This document shows positions 58,883 to 64,000 of a stretch of DNA of 64,000 nucleotides, in pieces. Both the position numbers and the translations under genes were made by a program. This DNA comes from JALYYC01 sp963795805. GTDB lineage: Bacteria > Chloroflexota > Dormibacteria > CF-121. The notes under the pieces are model-generated. The model searched no databases and had not been told where the DNA came from. It worked only from the letters and a program-made list of their open reading frames with translations. Position 1 is the stretch's first letter. Each line of letters begins with the position of its first letter. The stretch covers positions 310,001 to 374,000 of the forward strand of contig CAWCIV010000004.1 of assembly GCA_963795805.1 (NCBI GenBank), given 5' to 3'.

Positions 58883-60853
58883 ATGAAATCCATCTTTACT
58901 CGCTGGGATCTCGCCGCGAGGCTCGGACGCAAGCGCGTCATCATTCCCACGCTGGCGGTTGGGGCCGCCCTGGTCCTGGGCGTGACGTACTACAGCGCGC
59001 ATTCGGGGGCGAATGCCGTGCTCAACAATCCCTCGACCCCGATCAGCGTGGTGCTCGATCGGGCCGACCATGGCGAGCTCGCCACGGCCAGCATCAGCGG
59101 CCAGCGCATCATCCTGACGGACAAGTTGGGCCAGCGCTCATGGACGATCGAGAAGGACTCCGCGATGGGAGCCACGGAGCAGCAGCTGCGCCAGCACGGC
59201 GTCCGCGTCACCGTGATCTCGACCGACGACCTGTCACTGACGACGCTGTTGCCCAACCTGCTCGGGTTGCTCGTACTGCTGGCGCTCCTCTTCATCATGC
59301 TGCGCCGGTCGAACATGCTCGGCAGTCCGATGGGCGGCATGACCAAGCATCTCGGCGACCCACGGAACGGAGAAACCGAGAGGGTCACCTTTGCCCAGGT
59401 GGTCGGCGTCGACGAGGCCAAGCATGAACTCGAGGAGGTCGTGCAGTTCCTCAAGGCGCCCGAGACTTTCGGGCAGCTCGGGGCCCGGATGCCGCGCGGC
59501 ATCCTGCTCGTCGGGCCTCCCGGGACCGGGAAGACCCTCCTGTCGCGGGCCGTGGCCGGCGAGGCCAAGGTCCCGTTCTTCTCGCTGAGCGGATCCGATT
59601 TCGTGGAGATGTTCGTCGGTGTGGGGGCCGCTCGCGTCCGCGACCTGTTCAAACATGCGAAGAAGAACTCGCCCTGCATCGTCTTTCTCGATGAGATCGA
59701 TGCGCTCGGTCGCAAGCGCGGCGGCTCGGGCATGCGCACCAACGAGGAGCGCGAGCAGACCCTCAACCAGCTCCTCGTCGAGATGGATGGCTTCAATACG
59801 GACTGCGCGGTCGTCGTCATCGCCGCCACCAACCGCCCCGATGTCCTGGATCCGGCCCTCCTGCGCTCCGGCCGGTTCGATCGTCGTGTCGCGATCGACG
59901 CGCCAGACCTGAATGGACGCCGCGCCATCCTCAATCTCTATGCCGAGCAGAAGCCGCTGTCCGCAGACATCGACCTCGACGTGATTGCGCGCCAGACGCC
60001 CGGCTTTACCGGCGCCGATCTCGCCAACCTCCTCAACGAAGCGGCGATTCTTTCGGCGCGCGCCTCAAAGGCGTCGATCGGCAAGGCCGAGCTCGAGGAA
60101 GCGAGCCTGCGTGTCATGGCCGGTCCGGAGAAGCGCAGCCGCATCATCACCCCCGACGAGAAGGCGATCATCGCCTACCACGAGGTAGGTCACGCGCTCG
60201 TCATGAAGTCGATCGCGAAAAGCGATCCGGTGCACAAGGTCTCCGTCATCTCCCGCGGGCAAGCGCTCGGGGTGACCATCCAGCTCCCATTGAAGGACCG
60301 GTACCTCACCTCCAAGTCGGAGTTGATGGCCCGGATGGCTGCGGCCATGGGCGGCCGCGCCGCGGAAGAGATCGTCTTCGGCGACGTGACGACGGGTGCC
60401 AAGCAGGACATCGAGCACGCGACCAGCATCGCGCGGCAGATGGTCTGTGAGTTTGGCATGAGCGAGCGGCTGGGCCTGGTGACCCTGCACCGCAAAGGCG
60501 ACAGCGACAACATGTTCTTCTCCGAGTTGACCGCCGCGGATGTCGACGCCGAGATCAAGGCGCTGACCGATTCCGCGTACCGGCTCGCCTACGAGATCTG
60601 CCAGAAGCGGCGTGCGACGCTGGTCCGGATTGCCGAGCATCTGCAGGTGGTCGAGACGCTCGATGGCGATGAGCTCGACCGGCTGCTCCTCGAGGACGCG
60701 GCCCCGGTCATCAACACCCTGCCCAATGGAACCGGCCGGCGCAAGGAGTTGCGTGGCGCGGCGCAGATTGCCGCCGCCGAAGCGACGGACTGGTTGGATA
60801 AGGATGACCAGGCCGTGAGCCCGGACGACACGCCACCGATCGCCGCCAGTTGA
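58883..60853 (+). CDS. ftsH: ATP-dependent zinc metalloprotease FtsH
   Basis: The 656-residue protein has two N-terminal membrane spans (about residues 19-37 and 117-136). The AAA domain shows Walker A GPPGTGKT (about 211), Walker B CIVFLDEIDALGRKRG and SRH ATNRPDVLDPALLRSGRFDRR. The M41 protease has the zinc site HEVGH (about 433) and third ligand Asp in GAKQDIEHAT. FtsH degrades unassembled or regulatory membrane proteins. AGGAGG precedes the ATG. Its stop abuts that of the convergent MerR 3 gene. Confidence 0.95.
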   Translation: MKSIFTRWDLAARLGRKRVIIPTLAVGAALVLGVTYYSAHSGANAVLNNPSTPISVVLDRADHGELATASISGQRIILTDKLGQRSWTIEKDSAMGATEQQLRQHGVRVTVISTDDLSLTTLLPNLLGLLVLLALLFIMLRRSNMLGSPMGGMTKHLGDPRNGETERVTFAQVVGVDEAKHELEEVVQFLKAPETFGQLGARMPRGILLVGPPGTGKTLLSRAVAGEAKVPFFSLSGSDFVEMFVGVGAARVRDLFKHAKKNSPCIVFLDEIDALGRKRGGSGMRTNEEREQTLNQLLVEMDGFNTDCAVVVIAATNRPDVLDPALLRSGRFDRRVAIDAPDLNGRRAILNLYAEQKPLSADIDLDVIARQTPGFTGADLANLLNEAAILSARASKASIGKAELEEASLRVMAGPEKRSRIITPDEKAIIAYHEVGHALVMKSIAKSDPVHKVSVISRGQALGVTIQLPLKDRYLTSKSELMARMAAAMGGRAAEEIVFGDVTTGAKQDIEHATSIARQMVCEFGMSERLGLVTLHRKGDSDNMFFSELTAADVDAEIKALTDSAYRLAYEICQKRRATLVRIAEHLQVVETLDGDELDRLLLEDAAPVINTLPNGTGRRKELRGAAQIAAAEATDWLDKDDQAVSPDDTPPIAAS

Positions 60854-61198
60854 CTAAATAATCTCCTCGTAGAGGTCGTAGACGGTCTTCAGGTCGTCGG
60901 GCGGCTTGATGCTGCCATTCTTCAGGGACTCGAGCAGCATCAGGATGTACTTGACCCCCGCGAGGTTGACGCCCTTCTCACGCGTCAGCTGCTGGATGAC
61001 CTGAAGCTTGCGCACATTCCGCTGCGAGTACCGCCGCCGGTTGGTGGCGGTCCGGTAGGGCTCGATCAGCCCGAGGTCCTCGTACATCATCAGGGTGCGG
61101 GGATGCGTCTCGAGGATCTCTGAGGCCACGCTGATCGTGTACAGCGGTTTATCGAGGTCGAAGGCCCCGCTCAGCCGCGGGTCGCGATTGGGGATCAA
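60854..61198 (-). CDS. HspR-like MerR-family regulator 3
   Basis: The 114-residue regulator has YTISVASEILETHPRTLMMYEDLGLIEP, RTATNRRRYSQRNVRKLQVI and GVNLAGVKYILMLLESL, very close to regulator 1. It follows a single-domain receiver gene by 3 bp on the same strand, giving a phospho-signal plus DNA-binding pair on one transcript. It is convergent with ftsH with no intergenic base. HspR-type control of proteases is known, so ftsH is a plausible target (inference). Confidence 0.88.
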   Translation of the reverse strand: MIPNRDPRLSGAFDLDKPLYTISVASEILETHPRTLMMYEDLGLIEPYRTATNRRRYSQRNVRKLQVIQQLTREKGVNLAGVKYILMLLESLKNGSIKPPDDLKTVYDLYEEII

Positions 61199-61201
61199 GA
61201 C

Positions 61202-61591
61202 CTATTCCTTCACCCAATCCTGGACGCCCCGGCTCAGGCTGGCGGGTGTGGTCTCCGACTTGATCAGATAGTCGAGCGCGCCGAGCTTGAGCCCGCGGTC
61301 GACGAGCTCCTTTTCGCCATAGTTCGAGAGGATGATGACCGGGATGTTCTTGGTGACGCCGTCAGTCCGGAGGTTCTCGAGAACCGCAAACCCGTCCATC
61401 TTGGGCAGGCGGATATCCAGGAAGACAATATCGGGCACCAACTTCTTGGCCTGCACGAGGCCCTCCTCGCCCGACTTCGCGACGGTGACGCGGTAGCCGT
61501 CAAGCTCCAGCTTCAGCTTGTACATCTCCGCCACCGCCGGATCATCCTCGATGAAGAGGACGTTGACATCCTCATCGACGACTTCGCTCAT
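61202..61591 (-). CDS. single-domain response regulator receiver
   Basis: The 129-residue CheY-like receiver has VLFIEDDPAV, phospho-acceptor Asp 59 in VFLDIRLPKMDG, Ser at the switch position (LSNYGE) and Lys in YLIKSE. TAAGGAGGGGAA precedes the ATG. It has no output domain and is cotranscribed with MerR regulator 3. It is similar to the receiver at the end of the 45932 gene, including the SN(Y/F)-x-E and LGAL(D/E)Y(L/V)IK segments. Confidence 0.9.
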   Translation of the reverse strand: MSEVVDEDVNVLFIEDDPAVAEMYKLKLELDGYRVTVAKSGEEGLVQAKKLVPDIVFLDIRLPKMDGFAVLENLRTDGVTKNIPVIILSNYGEKELVDRGLKLGALDYLIKSETTPASLSRGVQDWVKE

Positions 61592-61650
61592 TTCCCCTCC
61601 TTAAACCCGATATCACGCCTGTCACTTTTCCCCCCGTGATTTTGGAAGTT

Positions 61651-61656
61651 AGTATA
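61651..61656 (-). promoter_or_regulatory. -10 box of the receiver/MerR 3 operon
   Basis: TATACT on the minus strand, 60 bp before the receiver ATG. No convincing -35 is visible. Confidence 0.3.
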
Positions 61657-61737
61657 ACCCAAGTTCGGGCAAATGCCTGAATCCCGGGCATTGAAACTGT
61701 TCAGTTCGGTCATAACCAAGTGGTACCATGGCGTTGC

Positions 61738-61950
61738 ATGGGGTATTTACGAGGTTTGACGCACGGCGCGATTGCCGGGGCTGTGATCGGGCTGCTGTAC
61801 GCTCCCGAGTCGGGGCCCGCCATGCGCCGCCGTGTTTCGCGCCTCCTCGGCCAGGCGGAGCAAGCCCTCGCCGAAACGCCGGCACCGGCACCGGCGCCCC
61901 CGAGACGGCGAACGGCTGGTGGAACAGAAAGTCGGACCAAGCGCCCGTAG
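61738..61950 (+). CDS. short YtxH-like protein
   Basis: The 70-residue protein starts MGYLRGLTHGAIAGAVIGLL, a membrane-span/Gly-zipper segment. YAPESGPAMRRRVSRLLGQAEQAL follows, the same AP-x-SG-x-x-(R/L)R pattern as YtxH proteins, and a Pro/Ala-rich basic tail. It lies 12 bp before the second YtxH gene and is probably cotranscribed. Confidence 0.65.
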   Translation: MGYLRGLTHGAIAGAVIGLLYAPESGPAMRRRVSRLLGQAEQALAETPAPAPAPPRRRTAGGTESRTKRP

Positions 61951-61962
61951 GAGGGAAACCAG

Positions 61963-62358
61963 ATGGAGCAGACTGTGGAAAAAGCCGTTGACCGGTTGAG
62001 CGAGTTGCTCGACCTTGCGACCAAGACCGTCGATCGGGCTTCCAAGACGGCCAAGGACATGGAAGTCGGCGACCGGTTGACCGACGCCGTGTCGGCGCTG
62101 CGCCGGACGCGGATCACGCAGGATGACGACTCCGGCGTCGAGCGGTTCATGACCGGTTTGCTGATCGGTGTCGCGGTTGGCTTCGGACTCGCGCTCCTGC
62201 TCGCACCCAAGACCGGCGAGGAACTGCGCGATGACCTGATGCAACGAGGCATCGAGCTGCGCGATCGCGCCGGCGAGCTGGCCTCCCGCATGCCCTTCGG
62301 GGACGGGGAGCAGGCCCGGCCGGAACCCGCGACGACCGACCAACCGGGCATCGCCTAA
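61963..62358 (+). CDS. YtxH-domain protein
   Basis: The 131-residue protein has an N-terminal amphipathic helix region (EKAVDRLSELLDLATKTVDR). The YtxH signature follows: FMTGLLIGVAVGFGLALLLAPKTGEELRDDL (membrane span then charged helix). YtxH proteins are associated with general stress in Bacillus; the molecular role is unknown. AGGAGGG lies upstream of the ATG. It is the last gene before the IS element. Confidence 0.8.
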   Translation: MEQTVEKAVDRLSELLDLATKTVDRASKTAKDMEVGDRLTDAVSALRRTRITQDDDSGVERFMTGLLIGVAVGFGLALLLAPKTGEELRDDLMQRGIELRDRAGELASRMPFGDGEQARPEPATTDQPGIA

Positions 62359-62369
62359 CTCACCGGCAT

Positions 62370-62382
62370 CCCCTAAAAGGGG
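62370..62382. terminator. short hairpin after the YtxH gene
   Basis: CCCCTAAAAGGGG can form a small stem (four to five pairs). It is too weak to be certain as a terminator. It lies between the YtxH stop and the IS element. Confidence 0.3.
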
Positions 62383-62394
62383 TCGGACTGCGCC

Positions 62395-63357
62395 CTAGTT
62401 GTGATTCCCACCAACGTTGTTGACAAGCGCGGCGGCCGGCGTGAGCCCCTTCAGCGCGGTATGGGGTCTGCGGTGATTGTAGAAATCTAGCCACCCGGGA
62501 AGCGCGTCCAAACGAGCCTGGTTGTTGGGGTAGAAGCGCGCATAGGCCCATTCCTCGATGAGGGTCTTGATGAAGCGTTCCGCCTTGCCGTTCGTCTGGG
62601 GCCGATAGGGTCGGGTCTTTTTGTGCCGAGCGCCAACGGCCGCCATCGCGGCGGCAAAGGGTCGCGAGCGGTAGGCGCTCCCGTTGTCGGTCAAGACGCG
62701 CTCAATGCGCACGCCGCGCTCGGCAAAAACCGCCGCCGCGGCCAAGAGGGAGTCGGCGGCACTCTGTTTGGACTCGTCGGGTTGCAGCTGGACCACCGCG
62801 TAGCGCGTCGCATCATCGATCGCCACGTGCAGGTAGTTGTAGCCGGTCCCCGCGTGACCCCAGTGGCCATGGGGCCGGCCAGCCGCCCACCCCAACATGC
62901 GATGACCGCCTCCGTCCGGAATGCGGCCCAGCTTCTTGGTGTCCACGTGGAGCAGCTCGCCCGCTCGCTCCCGGACATACCGGATCGGCACGGCAGTGAT
63001 CCGGTCCGTATCTCGAAGGCGACTGAGCGCGTGGCGCCGCAGCACGCCATAGATGGTGGAGCGGCCAAGGCCCAGCACGGGCGCGAGCCGATGCGGCCCT
63101 TGCTTGAGCTGTCGGCGCGCCTCCAGGATCCGCGCCACCTGCTCCGCCGCCAGCGCCTGGCGGCACTGGCGCGGCCGCGACGACCGGTCAGTCAGTCCCC
63201 GTTCCCCTTCGACCGCAAAGCGCGCGATCCATTTGTAGGCGGTCGCCCGCGATACCCCCAACGTCTCGGCCGCCCGGGTCGCCGACCATCCCTGAAGCTG
63301 AACCCGCTGGACCAGCAGCAGTCGTCCAAACGGCGTGAGTTTCGCCTTAGCATGCAT
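62395..63357 (-). CDS. IS481-family transposase
   Basis: The 320-residue DDE transposase has an N-terminal helix-turn-helix (RVQLQGWSATRAAETLGVSR, ATAYKWIARF) and an RNase H-like core with Asp in HVDTKKLG, Asp in VLTDNGSAYRS and Glu in NGKAERFIKTL. Leu-rich stretches and FYNHRRPHTALKGLTPAAAL follow. The reading frame is intact. Its TAG stop lies outside the element, in the left copy of the target duplication, so the target sequence completes the gene. Confidence 0.93.
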   Translation of the reverse strand: MHAKAKLTPFGRLLLVQRVQLQGWSATRAAETLGVSRATAYKWIARFAVEGERGLTDRSSRPRQCRQALAAEQVARILEARRQLKQGPHRLAPVLGLGRSTIYGVLRRHALSRLRDTDRITAVPIRYVRERAGELLHVDTKKLGRIPDGGGHRMLGWAAGRPHGHWGHAGTGYNYLHVAIDDATRYAVVQLQPDESKQSAADSLLAAAAVFAERGVRIERVLTDNGSAYRSRPFAAAMAAVGARHKKTRPYRPQTNGKAERFIKTLIEEWAYARFYPNNQARLDALPGWLDFYNHRRPHTALKGLTPAAALVNNVGGNHN

Positions 63358-63444
63358 GGAGAGCCTCCTGTCGGTCTGGTTGGTTGCACACCCAAACCGA
63401 ACAGCGGGGCTCTCTATTTGTCAATAACCTTCGTGGGAACTACA
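62400..63444 (-). mobile_element. IS481-family insertion sequence, complete, 1045 bp
   Basis: Inverted repeats of 27 bp match at 22 positions: the left end begins TGTGATTCCCACC at 62400, the right end (minus strand) begins TGTAGTTCCCACG at 63444, and both end GTTNTTGACAA. The 6-bp flanks CCTAGT (62394-62399 and 63445-63450) are identical and fit the NCTAGN target known for IS481. The element carries one transposase gene. Confidence 0.93.
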
Positions 63445-63445
63445 C

Positions 63446-64000
63446 CTAGTCGTGCGGCGGGGGGGATGGGGTTGGCGCCGGCGTGGCTGCCGGCGAGGCC
63501 ACCGCTGCCGGCGGCGCAGGGGGCGGCTTCGGTGCATTCATGATGCACGGCACGCCATCGACTACGGTCTGCGCGCTGGTCAGCGTGTAGGGGTTGAAAT
63601 TGGCAGGCAGGTGGCAGACAGGCCATGGCTGCGCCAGGGTGGGCGGCAGGCTTTCCGTTCCCGGGAGGAAGTAGTTGTCGCCGACCTGGTGGATGCCGGC
63701 GGGCGGCGAGTACCACTGGTCGGGCGTCGACGCCAGCGCCTGCAGCATGAACTTATGCCAGATCGGGGCGGCGCCCACGATGCCGGTGGAGTTGTGGCTG
63801 AGCGGCTTGTTGTCCGGATTGCCAACCCAGACCGCGGTCGCCAGTGTGGGGGTGAATCCGACGGTCCAGTTGTCCTTGAACGATTGCGTCGTACCGGTCT
63901 TCGCGCCAACGTGGCGACCGGGCAGGGTCAGATCCCCGTGGCAACCGAACGACATACATCGGTTGCGATCGTCCGACATGATCGAGGCGATGATGAAAGC
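63446..64000 (-). CDS. penicillin-binding protein transpeptidase C-terminal part, 5' end outside window
   Basis: The last 184 residues of a class A-type PBP are visible. They include the KTG motif (GAKTGTTQSFKDNWTVGFTP), AVWVGNPDNKPL and a Pro/Ala-rich tail ending PSPPPHD. It cross-links peptidoglycan outside the membrane. The N-terminal glycosyltransferase and the SXXK site would be beyond base 64000. The TAG stop lies in the right copy of the CCTAGT duplication, so the IS insertion left the protein unchanged. Confidence 0.85.
   Translation of the reverse strand, partial: AFIIASIMSDDRNRCMSFGCHGDLTLPGRHVGAKTGTTQSFKDNWTVGFTPTLATAVWVGNPDNKPLSHNSTGIVGAAPIWHKFMLQALASTPDQWYSPPAGIHQVGDNYFLPGTESLPPTLAQPWPVCHLPANFNPYTLTSAQTVVDGVPCIMNAPKPPPAPPAAVASPAATPAPTPSPPPHD

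Overview
The window is GC-rich chromosomal DNA from a bacterium, most likely a soil or sediment member of the Chloroflexota / Candidatus Dormibacterota part of the Terrabacteria. This placement is inferred from gene content and base composition, not from a marker-gene tree. Support comes from strongly G/C-ending codons, HspR-like MerR regulators, a SigR/RsrA-type sigma pair, YtxH proteins, trehalose synthesis next to ftsH, and several -10 boxes lying only 6-9 nt before start codons, which suggests leaderless mRNAs. No prophage or CRISPR array is present. One complete IS481-family element lies at the right end.

Layout. 0-3.4 kb: a large GH94-type glycoside phosphorylase running off the left edge. 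3.4-6.4 kb: a membrane-linked cyclic-nucleotide-binding protein, then two small membrane proteins and a Kelch-like lipoprotein, each preceded by a related palindromic module. Two of the modules also carry the 3' half of the tRNA-Lys gene that ends the block. 6.5-22 kb: a nucleotide cyclase/AAA/TPR regulator, an HD protein, a LolD/FtsX-type ABC pair, prephenate dehydratase divergent from glutaryl-CoA dehydrogenase, a GDPD-aldehyde dehydrogenase pair, a secreted glycoside hydrolase, a MoaD/ThiS-like protein coupled to a BNR propeller, and a patatin. 22-27 kb: ThiO, a threonine-synthase-like enzyme, a CcdA-TlpA fusion and a SigR-like sigma factor with its zinc anti-sigma factor.

27-33.1 kb is the most striking region. 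A cobalamin riboswitch with a visible Shine-Dalgarno-sequestering hairpin precedes, on the minus strand, a surface alpha/alpha-toroid protein, a separate DUF4430-like beta-domain protein, EcfT, a fused double EcfA and an ECF S component. The first two resemble the two halves of animal intrinsic factor/transcobalamin split into two genes. I read the operon as a B12 capture and import system.

33-50.6 kb: mixed housekeeping and unknown genes, including a phosphorylase-fold protein, TPR protein, single-domain receiver, lytic transglycosylase, exonuclease III, squalene-cyclase-like protein, methyltransferase, tRNA-Glu, excisionase-like HTH, DUF5808, a membrane-anchored receiver protein and a GH38 alpha-mannosidase. 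50.6-53.8 kb: two tandem DUF3048 (YerB-like) genes, both broken by frameshifts. 53.9-62.4 kb: a stress-type cluster with three HspR-like MerR paralogues, OtsA/OtsB, a secreted TIM-barrel protein, FtsH, a receiver and two YtxH-type proteins. The end is an IS481 element inserted exactly at the stop codon of a class A penicillin-binding protein that runs off the right edge.

Three genes (GDPD, the DUF4430-like protein and OtsB) encode their conserved N termini upstream of any ATG/GTG/TTG in frame. I extended them and flagged the starts as unresolved.
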